Below, in pieces: positions 42,980 through 53,262 of a stretch of 64,000 nucleotides of DNA; the stretch's first letter is position 1, and the number at the start of each line of letters is the position of its first letter. The notes under the pieces were generated by a model. It searched no databases. It was not told where the DNA came from and worked only from the letters and a program-made list of their open reading frames with translations. The stretch spans positions 398,874,119 to 398,938,118 of the forward strand of contig NC_053392.1 of NCBI RefSeq assembly GCF_905171765.1, in the 5' to 3' direction. The translations under genes were made by a program, and so were the position numbers. The stretch is from Bufo bufo. Taxonomy: Eukaryota > Chordata > Amphibia > Anura > Bufonidae.

Positions 42980-45049
42980 AATCAAATGTAAGGCAGCTCT
43001 CACCTGTGGTAGTTCAATCACCCTCTGTGCACGGATGCCGCACCTGGATGCGGAAAGATAAAGTCCAGCAAAAAAAGAGAAATAATCCAGCTCAGTTCAG
43101 GTGAAGTAATGTTGACTTTATTCCAGCGATTAAAATTTCCGTATAACAAGTGTACAGTTACGCGTTTCAGACCTCTCAAGTATATGGGTCCTTCCTCATG
43201 ACAAACATGAATATGAAATGGGAGCACCTCCAGATATATCCCGTACTAACCCCAAGTTAATGAATATCACCTGGGAGGAGGAGACATCGGGAGGCGGTCC
43301 TATACAAACTTAAATTGGTTAAAATACCTGCAAGCCAAGAAATGAAAATAAAGAGAAAAAGCTGAGGTATAGATTCTAACACAAAAAAAGAATAGTGATG
43401 AATGGAATCAAGTGTTCACAAATAATCCAGGTAGGGGTGTATACAAATAGAAAACATTAGCATACAATCACATTCAGTATTGCAAGATGAGGTTGTGCTG
43501 TTTGTTTAATCCCTGTGGTTGACGGGATCCCAATTGGAAGATCCAGAAGGCCTCTATGTTGAGAAGTTTCCTTCTGTGATCCCTTCCTCCTCGGTGGCAA
43601 AAAGACCCTTTCTATGTCTTTTACTTTAAGACTGGAAACATCTCCTGCATGTGAGATTGCAAAATGTAGGCTAGCTGCAGAGACATTGCGGTCTCTGTAA
43701 TGCGGCACGACAGATATATGTTTGCGTATCCGATTCTTTAATGGGTTAACAGTACAGCCTACATATTGCAGGGAGCATATTTCACATGTGATAAGATACA
43801 CTACAGGTCTGGTATTACAATTGATATAAGATTGTATTTTATACTCTTTTTTATTTGCGGTGGATCGGAAGATTTTTTCTGTGGTAGTGTGTTCACAGCA
43901 GATACATTTTTTATGTCCGCATTTGAAACTGCCCTTGTAGTGAAGCCATGTGGCTTGTGATGTTTTTCTGTCTGAAAAGAAACTCGGGCTGATTAAATTA
44001 CCAAGGGTAGGTGCTCTCCTGGCCACACATCTCATTCCATCAGACACAACTTCAGACCAATTGCCATCAAAATTTAGGACATGAAGGTATTTTTTCATAA
44101 TCCTACAGATGGCAGGAAATTCTTGGCTATATTGCGTAACAAAATAAGTGGCATGTTTTTTATTGTCAGTACTCTCAGGTTGTCTGTGTTTTAAAAGGGA
44201 TTCGGGGAAAACTAAAGAGTGTCTGTTCATGTCAGAAACTGTTTTTTTGGCCCGCTCTATGCTGTTGCGTGGATATGCCCTACGCTATAGTCTGTTACTT
44301 ATATTGGAGGCTTCCTTCTCAAAGGCCTCGTGATCAGAACAATTGCGACGGGCACGGATTAGCTCTCCTGTAGGGATATTGCGAATGGTATGGGGAGGGT
44401 GACATGAATGGGCTAATAATGTAGTGTTCCCGGCAAGTTGTTTCCGATAAGTGGATGTGTTGACCCTGTGGGTGGAAATATTCCCCCTCAGGCACAAATC
44501 CAAAAACTGTATTTCAGTATCATCAAAATGAAAAACAAATTGTATGGAATCCACACAGGAATTAAAGTGCGTGATAAGTTCTGGTATGGACGCCACCCCA
44601 CCATCAATAGGTCGTCAATATAACGTCCATACCAGAGTAAACGGTCCAAAAAGGGGAGGTGTCAATGAGGAGAAAGTGACCCTCCCACTATGCCATAAAA
44701 ATGTTGGCAATGGAGGGAGAGAACTTAGCCCCCATCGACACCCCTGACACCTGCAAATAAAAAGTGTCATCAAATAAGAAATATTTGTGCCTAAAAAGGA
44801 AATCCACCACCAGGACAGCATATTCTCTGAGTTCTATTGTGTAATCACTATAGTGGTAAAGGAGCCAACATAGTGATGTGATTGCCAAATTGTGGGGAAT
44901 GTTGGTATAGAGGGACGTAATATCCACTGTAATCCATGAAAATCCCTCCCTCCATTCAAAATCGGAAAAAGCCTGGAGTACGGATCTTGTATCCTTTAAA
45001 AAGCCGGGAATTAATGGCACTAAGGGTTGTAAGAGGGAATCCACCCACC
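42980..45049 (-). mobile_element. Penelope-like element 1, 5'-truncated, 11-bp duplication
   Basis: TTAATCCTTTA occurs at 42969-42979 and 45050-45060, where the host repeat is continuous across the insertion. The - strand carries the palm and thumb of a Penelope-type RT followed by a GIY-YIG endonuclease, then about 475 bp of 3' sequence with a hammerhead-like motif at about 43158-43208. The 5' end starts inside RT, as expected for target-primed reverse transcription that stopped early. Confidence 0.9.
43457..45049 (-). pseudogene. Penelope-like RT-endonuclease fragment
   Basis: Segments in order: SWITVDITSLYTNIPHN (first catalytic Asp), FYLQVSGVSMGAKFSPSIAN, then after a stop and shift GRYIDDLLM (YxDD), then IQFLDLCLRGN, NIPTGELIRARRNCS, RAPTLGNLISPS, a Cys-rich GSFKCGHKKCICC. 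The GIY-YIG endonuclease follows: VVYLITCEICSLQYVGCT, with downstream NRIRKHI. It ends at 43457 (NVIVC). At least three frame breaks (near 44690, 44610 and 44260). The N-terminal RT part is missing. The GIY-YIG form and the YIDD box define a Penelope-like element of the endonuclease-bearing class. Confidence 0.9.
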
Positions 45050-46677
45050 TTAATCCTTTAGGTGTTCCACAAGAATTAATGGTAAATGGAGATGAAATTT
45101 CAGAATTTCACTTTTTTGTCAGATTTTGCATTTTGATAAAAAAAAATTCCATAACAAATCAAGGGTTAACAGCCAAACAAAACTCAATATTTATTGCCCT
45201 GATTCTGTAGTTTACATAAACACCCCATATGTAGTTGTAAACTGCTGTACGGGCACACGGCAGGGCGCAGAAGAAAAGGTACGCCATATGGTTTTTGGAA
45301 GGTAGATTTCACTGGGATAATTTTAAGCTGCCTTGTCACATTTGAAAAACCCCTGATGCACCCATAGAGTGGAAAATCCCCACATATGATTTTTGGTTGC
45401 TCTATATTACACTTTTTGTGAGGCAAGGTAACAAAAAAATAGCTGTTTTGGCACAGTTTTTATTTTTTGTTATTTACATTGTTCATCTGACAGGTTAGAT
45501 CATGTGGTATTTTTATAGAGCAGGTTGTTGCGGATGCGACAATACCAAATATGGCTATGTTTCAGTTCTACATAATAAAGCATTTTTGAAGAAATGTGTC
45601 TCCATATTCTGAAAGCCATAGTTTTTTTCAATTTTTTTGGCGACTGTCTTATGTAGGGGCTCATTTTTTTCGGTATGAGATGACTGTTTGTTTGGTACTA
45701 TTTTAGGGTGCGTATGACTTTTTAATCGCTTGGTATTACACTTTTTGTGATGTAAGGTGACAAAAATAGCTTTTATGACACACTTTTTTTTAAATTATGG
45801 TGTTTACCTGAGGGCCCGACACATGTTTGAGCAAATATGTGCGCTAAGAGCTTCCATTAACACATTTATAGTCGGTATTGTACCACTTTTATTTTAGAAT
45901 GACCCCCATTTCTTAGCTCTATTGTTTGTATGTATAATGGTGTGCAGCCATTTGGTTTTTTATAATTATGTTTGCTTCATGGATATGCACCTGTGATTCT
46001 GAAGGTTCTAGTCTAAATTCTCTTGTGGCACCTGAGGGATTAGGTCATGTGATATTTTTATACAGCAGGTTCTTACGGACGTGGCAATACCTAATATATA
46101 TACTTTTTTAAATTAAGTTTTACTCCAATAAAAGCATTTTTGAATAAAAAAAAAAAATCATGTTTCAGTGTCTCCATATTCTGAGAGCCCTAATTTTTTT
46201 TATTTTTTGGGCAATTGACTTAGGTAGGGGCTTATTTTTTGCGGGATGAGATGACGGACGTGGCAATACCTAATAGGTCTACTTTTTTTAACATTTATTT
46301 AAGTCTTACACAATAATATCATTTTTGAAACAAAATGTTTTAGTGTCTCCATAGTCTGAGAGCCATAGTTTTTTCAGTTTTTGGGCGATTGTCTTAGGTA
46401 GGATATGATTTTTGTGGGATGAGATCCCGGTTTGATTGGCACTATTTTGGGGTGCATATGACTTTTTGATCGCTTGCTTTTACACTTTTTGTGATGTAAG
46501 GTGACAAAAAATGGCTTTTTGACACCGTTTTTATTTTATCTTTTTACAGTGTTCACCTGAGGGGTTAGGTCATGTGGTATTTTTATAGAGCAAAATATGA
46601 ACGCTATCTGGTATGAAAAGTAAGGACAACAGCAGCGGTACCCTTAATAGAGTAGGTTCAGTCTCCTAAATAACAGA

Positions 46678-47023
46678 GTAAAACAATGGGTGCGGGGACC
46701 GCGCTATAAATCAGCAATTTAAATCAGTTATTCAAGTCAGATCCTATAAAGACGGAGAACTGAAATCGCATCCAGCTTTCAGAAGCAACAGTCACAGGTA
46801 TGTAATACTCATACAAGGAAGCTGTCATACACCTCCTGCTGGTCCTCAGATTCCGTCATGAGCCACCAACAGCAGATCGGAATACCTTCACAAAGGAACA
46901 GAAAAGATGGTGCAATACCCTCGATAATTTTTAAGGTAAAGGGTTTATTATACTCACAAACTAAAAGTTGTTTGCATGCACATAGAAATGCCCGACCCGG
47001 GTTTCGCTGTTAGCTTCTTCAGG
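46678..47023. repeat. Terminal repeat (left arm) of Penelope-like element 2
   Basis: From GTAAAACAATGGGTGCGGGG to GTTAGCTTCTTCAGGGG, inverse of 50163-50524. The hammerhead-like motif is at 46990-47026 on the - strand. Confidence 0.93.
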
Positions 47024-47026
47024 GGC
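46990..47026 (-). ncRNA. Hammerhead-like motif in the sense orientation of element 2
   Basis: The - strand reads GCCC, core CTGAAGA, AGCTAACAGC, core GAAA, CCCGGG, cleavage triplet GTC overlap, GGGC. Helix I is GCCC/GGGC, helix II GCT/AGC with one extra A before it, and helix III is minimal. The extra A makes it weaker than the 40893 copy. In the opposite arm (about 50163-50199, + strand) the core is CTGTAGA, which breaks the invariant A. Confidence 0.5.
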
Positions 47027-47316
47027 TGCGGTACAAACACCGCTGCAGACCACGAGTAAAAAATAACTTCTACCCTGGAACTGAAACGGACTTCCGTTAT
47101 CCGATGTCATGTCAATCAATCAATTGATGTTGAATGCCATAAACATATACATAATGTGCAATTACATAAACAATTACATAAAATCTTAAATAGCTTATAA
47201 ATAGACAATATCATAAAAAGACAATGTCCTATAAAAACAATGTTATGAGTTAGACTAAAATAATAATATGATATAATATATGTAAAATATGCATAAGAAC
47301 AATAGTCTCAAACAAA

Positions 47317-49255
47317 TCAAACCATACAAACTGCTTTTATATCCCATTCGATATTAAGTCCTTGCGGCTGCAAAGTATCCATTTCGAAAATCCATTGCGC
47401 CTCTTTTTTGTTGATTTGTGTAGCGGGATTACCTCCTCGCCAATGACGTTTAACTAGTACGATGCCACAGAATTTTAAACCGGTGGGGTCCTTCTGATGA
47501 AATCTCTTAAAGTGTGCTGAGACACTATGCGTCTCTAGCCCCTTTTTAATATTCCTAATATGTTCCGCCACCCGAACTTTCAACTTCCATAGAGTTCTAC
47601 CTATATACTGAAGCCCACAAGGGCACTCCAGCATATATATGACTCCCATGGATTCACATTAAATATTACCTTTTATTTTTAATATGGATGATTTAGAAGT
47701 AGACACAATTTCTTCTATTTTTGATTTTTTCTTGTCATCCCTGGAGCGATTTTTACAACAAACGCAAAAACTGCACCAGGTAAAGACACTGCGAGGTTTA
47801 GATGTGGTTTGGTCGTCTTTCACATAGCTGTGCACAATGCGGTTCCTAACAGTGGGGGCTCTTTTAAAAATAAATGTTTTTTTTTTGGGGATAAGGTCTC
47901 CAATAACTCTGTCGTTTTTTAAGACATTCCAATTTTGATGGATGATCTTCTTAATTTGAGGGCAGATAGTGGAATAAGAGGTGGAGAAAGCGAATTGGTA
48001 TTTATCCCTAATCTGTTTTGTATACTCACTAGGGTCCTTATTTTTATTTTTATTTTTAGTATTATAATTATCTCGCTTTACTTCCTCCCTCTGATTGTAT
48101 AATACTTCCTTTTCGTATACTTTTTCTATGAACCGGTCTATAATAATATTGCTCTGTTTTTCATAGTCCTCTATATTGGTACAGTTCCTTTTGATGCGTT
48201 GCAGCTATCCTTTTGGTACATTACAGATCCAAGGCTTATAGTGACAACTACTCCTCTCAATATACCCATTACGGTCAGTCGGCTTAAAATAGGTCTTAGT
48301 TATAATTTTTCCCTGTTCTAGCCTAATTTCAAGGTCTAAAAAGTGGATGGTGTTTTTGCTGACATCTTCAGTGAAGTTTATATTCCACGTGTTGGAATTA
48401 ATGTGGGAAATAAAATCAAATAATCCTTTCTCAATACCATACCAGACTCCGATGCAGTCGTCAATATATATTTTCCAAAGTTGTAGACTGCCATTCTCGG
48501 TGTCTCTCTTTAGGACGGGGGAGATATTAAAATGCTCCCAATACGCCATAAAGAGGTTGGCGAAACTGGGTGCGAATTTCACACCCATCGCCACACCGGA
48601 GACTTGTAGAAAATAATAATCATCGTACCAAAAATAATTATGTCCTAAACAGTATTGTATACAGTCTAGGATAAATGTTTTCCGTTCTTCACACATTTGT
48701 TCATCACCATCCAAATAGAATTTGACTGCCTCCATACCGATATTATTTGGTATCATTGTATATAATGACGTAACATCAAGAGTCATCAAAAAGGTATTCT
48801 CTGGGATATTGCCGACCTCTTTTAAAAGTTCTAGGATATGCCCTGTATCCCTTAAATAGGAAGGAGTAGTGACCACATACCCCTGTAAAAAAATATTGAT
48901 ATACTCTGATACGCGGCTGGTGATTGAGTCAATACCCGAAACTATCGGTCTCCCAGGGGGGCGCTCTGCATCTTTATGCACCTTAGGTAAATAATATATA
49001 GTGGGAGTTTTGGGATGTATATTATTTAAATACTGGTATTCTTTTTGATTTAGGACCTCCTGAGCTAACCCTCTATCAAGGAGGGCTTTAAGTTCTTTTT
49101 TGTATTCAATAACCGGATCATTTTTCAATTTTCTATAAGTATTTTTATCACTAAGGATTTTCTGCATTTCCACGTTATAATCTGCCTTATTCAAAACAAC
49201 TCCCCCCCCCCCCCCCTTATCGGCCAGTTTAATCACTAATTGGTCATTCTGTTCA
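47317..49255 (-). pseudogene. Penelope-like RT with GIY-YIG endonuclease, two stops and one frame break
   Basis: Frame from about 49236: KLADKGGGGGVVLNKADYN (typical N-terminal RT motif), IYYLPKVHKDAERPPGRPIV, TLDVTSLYTMIPNN (catalytic Asp), LQVSGVAMGVKFAPSFAN, KIYIDDCIGVW (YxDD), NTIHFLDLEI. A TAG after NVPKG (48205) interrupts; the same frame then continues (LQRIKRN, KRAPTVRNRIVHSYV, a Cys-x2-Cys-x2-Cys-Cys linker) to a second stop just before GVIYMLECPCGLQYIGRTLW, the GIY-YIG motif at 47649-47317. Its endonuclease has the expected downstream RVAEHIRNI and a conserved Glu. Upstream, an extra A in an A-run near 49258 separates it from the N-terminal ORF. Confidence 0.92.
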
Positions 49256-50212
49256 AGATTTTTTTAGGGCCTCTTTTTCTTTTTTACTCAAATAATTATT
49301 TTTCATACCCCCTGTGTCTATGTGATCTAGTCCTTTTAAAACACCACGTTTAAAAGCCTCAATACATTCATTCTCTTTATTATCTGGGTAGAAGGTAGAT
49401 TTATTTTTTAGATCTGTATATATTTCCGTACCTTCTGTTTGAGGAGTTTTGATGGGATTTTTTATAAGGTATTTGCAGATATTTAATTTTCTTATAAACC
49501 GATGCAGGTCTAAATAGGTCTCAAATTTGTTACCCCTATATGTGGGTGCAAACTTGAGACCTTTATTAAGGACCGACAATTCTTCAGCTAATAAAGTATG
49601 GGAGCTTATTGTGTCTCTTTCCTCCCCTGTTTCCCTTACCTCTCTTTTTTTCTTTCTAGGTGTTTCCTCTTTCTTTTGAGGTATTTGCGGTGTTTTTCCC
49701 TTTATCAACTTGTGTGGAAAATTTTCATCCTGCACACTATTATCTTTCCCTTCATTAGGGCATGATCGTGGTTCATTCCTATTTTCTTTTGCTGTGTGGC
49801 TTTCATATTGTCTATTTTCTTTGGGGAAATAGTCCCCCCCTGATCCATATCCTGTTTTTTTCATATGGTTTGTTTCAGTCTGATACCTTTCAGTCTGATA
49901 TCTATGGTTTGTTTCAGTCTGATACCTTTCATTATAGTCCGGTACATATGTACCTGTACCCCTATTATCAAAATCTGGACGATATTGTGGCCTAAACCTT
50001 CCTGGGTTATGATATTCTCGGGGGCCATGGTGGTATCGATTGTTGGTTCCTCGATATGAGTGGGTATTGTACGGGAATTGATCATTCCCTTCATGTCTAT
50101 AATAGCCATGATTCCTACGATACCCATTCCACCTAGGTCTATAACCACGGGAATTTTCCTGACCCCTGTAGAAGCTAACAGCGAAACCCGGGTCGGGCAT
50201 TTCTATGTGCAT
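49253..50212 (-). CDS. N-terminal ORF of Penelope-like element 2, Arg/Tyr-rich
   Basis: A 319-residue frame starting inside the right terminal repeat (MHIEMPDPGFAVSFYRGQEN). It has a long Arg/Tyr/Asn-rich, disordered-looking region (RWNGYRRNHGYYRHEG and several TETNHRYQTERYQ repeats), then a Lys/Glu-rich stretch and a more ordered end (GLKFAPTYRGNKFETYLDLH, NPIKTPQTEG). It ends LKKS and a stop made by one extra A; with the RT frame it was probably one protein. The basic region may bind RNA, which is inference. I do not recognise a domain before the RT. Confidence 0.65.
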   Translation of the reverse strand: MHIEMPDPGFAVSFYRGQENSRGYRPRWNGYRRNHGYYRHEGNDQFPYNTHSYRGTNNRYHHGPREYHNPGRFRPQYRPDFDNRGTGTYVPDYNERYQTETNHRYQTERYQTETNHMKKTGYGSGGDYFPKENRQYESHTAKENRNEPRSCPNEGKDNSVQDENFPHKLIKGKTPQIPQKKEETPRKKKREVRETGEERDTISSHTLLAEELSVLNKGLKFAPTYRGNKFETYLDLHRFIRKLNICKYLIKNPIKTPQTEGTEIYTDLKNKSTFYPDNKENECIEAFKRGVLKGLDHIDTGGMKNNYLSKKEKEALKKS

Positions 50213-50524
50213 GCAAACAACTTTTAGTTTGTGAGTATAATAAACCCTTTACCTTAAAAATTATAGAGGGTATTGCACCATCTTTTCTGTTCCTTTGTGA
50301 AGGTATTCCGATCCGGTGTCTGGAATCAGCGGTTGGTGGCTCATGACGGAATCTGAGGACCAGCAGGAGGTGTATGACAGCTTCCTTGTATGAGTATTAC
50401 ATACCTGTGACTGTTGCTTCTGAAAGCTGCATGCGATTTCAGTTCTCCGTCTTTATAGGATCTGACTTGAATAACTGATTTAAATTGCTGATTTATAGCG
50501 CAGTCCCCGCACCCATTGTTTTAC
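50163..50524. repeat. Terminal repeat (right arm) of Penelope-like element 2
   Basis: Inverse of 46678-47023, ending GCACCCATTGTTTTAC at 50524. It contains the start of the N-terminal ORF on the - strand. Confidence 0.93.
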
Positions 50525-50805
50525 ATTTTTATAGAGCAGGTTGTTAGGGATGCAACGATACGTAATATGTCTAATTTTTTTTTTTTTTTACATTTAACAC
50601 AATAATATCATTTTTGAAACAAAAAAATCATGTTTTAGTGTCTCCATAGTAATTTTTGGGCGATGGTCTTAGGTAGGAGCCCCTTTTTTTGCGGGATGAG
50701 GTGACATTTAGATTGCTACTATTTGGGGGGCATACGCCTTTTTGATTGCTTGGTCTTGCACTTTTAGTGATGTAAGGTGACAAGATTTTTTTTTTAGGTA
50801 TCTGC
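50525..50805 (+). repeat. AT-rich dispersed repeat, copy 3, end piece
   Basis: Resumes after the Penelope-like insertion with ATTTTTATAGAGCAGGTTGT and runs through TAGGTAGGAGCCCCTTTTTT to GTGATGTAAGGTGACAAG. Confidence 0.8.
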
Positions 50806-50984
50806 TGTATGACCTTGCCTACCTTTGGGGCCTGTTCATACTAGTAGTCTGTGAGGACTGGAGTTAGGGTTTTCTCTACGAGGTGCCCATCTTTCTTCCC
50901 TAGTCTCATGCCTTAATCCGGTATCCCCTTTCTCTCCTATGCTCGGTGTGGTGTTTTCCTCCCACACACGAGTGTGACACTGCA

Positions 50985-51300
50985 GCGGAGACATGCTGGC
51001 ATAAGGCACACAACTGCTGCAGCCAGTTACTGTCCTCAGTGGTATACTGTGGCTGTGCAGTGTTCATGTGCCATATTCCAATATACATGTCCATATCTTC
51101 CGGATTGCGGATCCATTTAAGTGAATGGGTCCGAATCAATGATATGGTGTGCACATGGCTGGAGCCAGTATATTGCGTACCTGCTGTTTGTGGGCCTCAA
51201 TACGGGCATGGCTGGAATACATTCATGTGCATGAGCCCTTAGACTGCTGAGGACAATGATTGGCTGCAGCAGTCAAATGCCATATACCAGCATGTCACCA
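50985..51300. mobile_element. Imperfect palindromic repeat, probable MITE
   Basis: CACAACTGCTGCAGCCAGTT and CTGTCCTCAG on the left are mirrored by CTGAGGACAATG and GGCTGCAGCAGTCAAATG on the right. Between them lies ordinary AT/GC-mixed sequence. Borders are uncertain. 51301-51752 beyond it shows nothing recognised. Confidence 0.45.
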
Positions 51301-51752
51301 CTGCAGTTTGTAAACAAACAGCAGCAAGGGGAGCAGATCGGCAGTGCAAGGAACTGTTCAGGAGAAAGAGGTGAGTGTAACGTCATTTGTTATTTTAAGG
51401 CTTTTGGAGGGCTTGTGTGAGATTTTTAACCCCTTTAAGGAAACTTGGGAACCCACAGTAGGCAAGACATTTTTAGCTCTATTACAGGGTTGCTGAGACT
51501 CCTGATACTGGCCTGTCCAAAATATATGCAACTGGTAAATTTCTAAAGCAAATTCTCCAGACAAACTTGGTTCTGATTTTCAAGTACTAGGTTCCTTATA
51601 ACCCACTAAGAATCCCACTAAGAAATGTCCCACCAAAATTGCCTTAAAAAAATCAGCATTTTGCAATGACTCTAACAATAGACTCACTAGTGTACAAGAA
51701 ATGCAATCTTGGATATTTATCAACTGCCGATTATGTGAGTTTGTTCAGATAC

Positions 51753-52450
51753 TATTTACGTATTTACTTAATCTTGTCTGTTCTGTGTTTGTCATTTTAT
51801 ATATTTGCCAATAATTCATAACAATTCATAACAAGTATTTCTGTATATTGTTTTTTAATGTTTCATGGAGGTTTATATATTTCCCTTCACTGTAACTGTT
51901 TTCATACATAAAGTTTACTCTTGCTATGATCTCAAGTCCCATGTGTAGTTCTTTTATTACCATCTAGCTCAATAGTAAGAAAGTTTATCTACATGATGTT
52001 GTATTGTATATCTGTAATCACCAACTGGATACATGAACTCTGATCATGCATGCAAAACCCTCAACATGTCTTAAACATCCAGTAGTGTGACTACAAAAAG
52101 TGCAAACATTTTTTATGGTTATGAACAACGTTGCTGTTATTTAGCTTCAGAAATGCAAAATCAAGCAACTTCGTAGTCTTCATCAAACATTTGACTGCCG
52201 TTTTGCTGCTGTACAGTATGCAACTGCTTCTGATGTAGAAACAAGGGCACATTGTTCAGCAGCATGCTATAATTTGCTCATCCTTTTTCTGGATGTTAGC
52301 ATGGATTATGGGGAGAGACATGCCCACATGAGAAAAGTATGAAACCTTTCTGGTATTGAAACTGTTAGGCCTCTTTCACACAGGCGTCGCATGTATTTTT
52401 CCAAATTCCTGTTAAATTTGGTATTTTTTATGAATAAAAATGAAATATTT
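51753..52450 (+). repeat. Direct duplication, copy A (partner 57451-58240)
   Basis: From TATTTACGTATTTACTTAAT to AATGAAATATTT this is almost identical to 57451-58240. Copy A lacks an internal stretch of about 90 bp (57701-57790 of copy B) and has a few substitutions. The sequence looks unique rather than transposon-like. No coding. Confidence 0.9.
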
Positions 52451-52741
52451 CTGGTATTGAAACTGTTACTGTGCGTCAGAATGAGAGGCAGGTCACATAT
52501 ATAGACATGTGCATCATCGTGCAGGCCACCAACATTCCTAACTAACCCCTAGTTAAACCAAAAGAAAAAACGCTGCGCATCTCTGCAGGTGTCCCAATGA
52601 ATGTTTAGTGGAACAAAATAAGGACATGGAGACTGCGCCAATAAAGTAGTGGAGAAAAAAAGATTCTTTTAATCCATTTTGTGGCAGTGCTAACACATGC
52701 TTTTGAATCCCTTTAGCTGTAGAATGACTGTGCGTGACTTA

Positions 52742-52933
52742 GGCTTAGTTCACACTTCACTTATTTGATCAGTTATTCTCATCAGTTCTTGTAAGCCCAA
52801 AGCAGGTGAGGGTCAAAACCACAGAGCAGGTGCAGATCTATTCATGACACCAAATCTGAGTCTAGGCTTGACTCCTGAATTTGCCTTAAAATAAGTGATG
52901 GAAATAACTGACCAAATAACAGAAGTGTGAACG
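52742..52933. mobile_element. MITE with GGCTTAGTTCACACTT ends
   Basis: GGCTTAGTTCACACTTCACTTATTTG at the left is mirrored by AATAACAGAAGTGTGAAC at the right, together with GTTATT and AATAAC. About 190 bp, non-coding. 52934-53262 to its right includes a relative of the repeat at 7800-7960. Confidence 0.65.
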
Positions 52934-53262
52934 TGTTCAGTGTGAGTGTGTTAGCATTAGCTCTAATTTATCTGCGTGGACTTAACCATGCAGTCAAAAC
53001 AGAGATAACATGTGATGGTAATATTTGCATGTCTCCAGTGTTTTGGATCCACTCCTGCTTTTGGCTTCCAAATAATGATCAAATCCTGATGCAAAATACT
53101 AACCGTGTGATAGAAGCCTAATGGACGCTCAAACGACAGGACCCATTTTTATTTTGTAAAAATTTATAAATGGCAATGTCAACACTAGTAGCCCTGTTTC
53201 AGACTGGTGAGGGTGGCAACAGCATGAAGAGTCACAATAGTGGCCCCAGGTCATCTGTGTCA

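Larger units (their letters stand above)
41107..46592 (+). repeat. AT-rich dispersed repeat, copy 3, with tandem internal units; split by two Penelope-like elements
   Basis: Starts AACCCTTTCAGGACCAAGCC and repeats the block order of the 8063 copy. From about 41700 to 42970 a block (GGCAGATTTTCCATTTTAAT, CAGCCAAACAAAACTCAATA, GTAGTTTACAGAAACACCCC, GGAACGCCATATGGTTTTTG) recurs four times. From 45390 to 46590 another block (GTGATGTAAGGTGACAAAAA, TCTTAGGTAGG, CACCTGAGGGGTTAGGTCAT) recurs about three times. It is interrupted at 42980-45049 and 46593-50524 and ends at about 50805. Many short open frames across it are periodic by-products. Confidence 0.82.
46593..50524 (-). mobile_element. Penelope-like element 2, near complete, inverted terminal repeats, 14-bp duplication
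   Basis: ATTTTTATAGAGCA flanks it exactly (46579-46592 and 50525-50538), in the middle of the AT-rich host repeat. Two terminal repeats of about 350 bp (46678-47023 and 50163-50524) face each other and differ by a few substitutions and one 14-17-bp indel. An 85-bp tail (46593-46677) lies outside the left repeat. Coding (- strand) holds an N-terminal ORF, RT and GIY-YIG endonuclease with few lesions. Penelope-like elements often have such pseudo-LTRs plus a tail; high arm identity suggests recent insertion. Confidence 0.92.
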
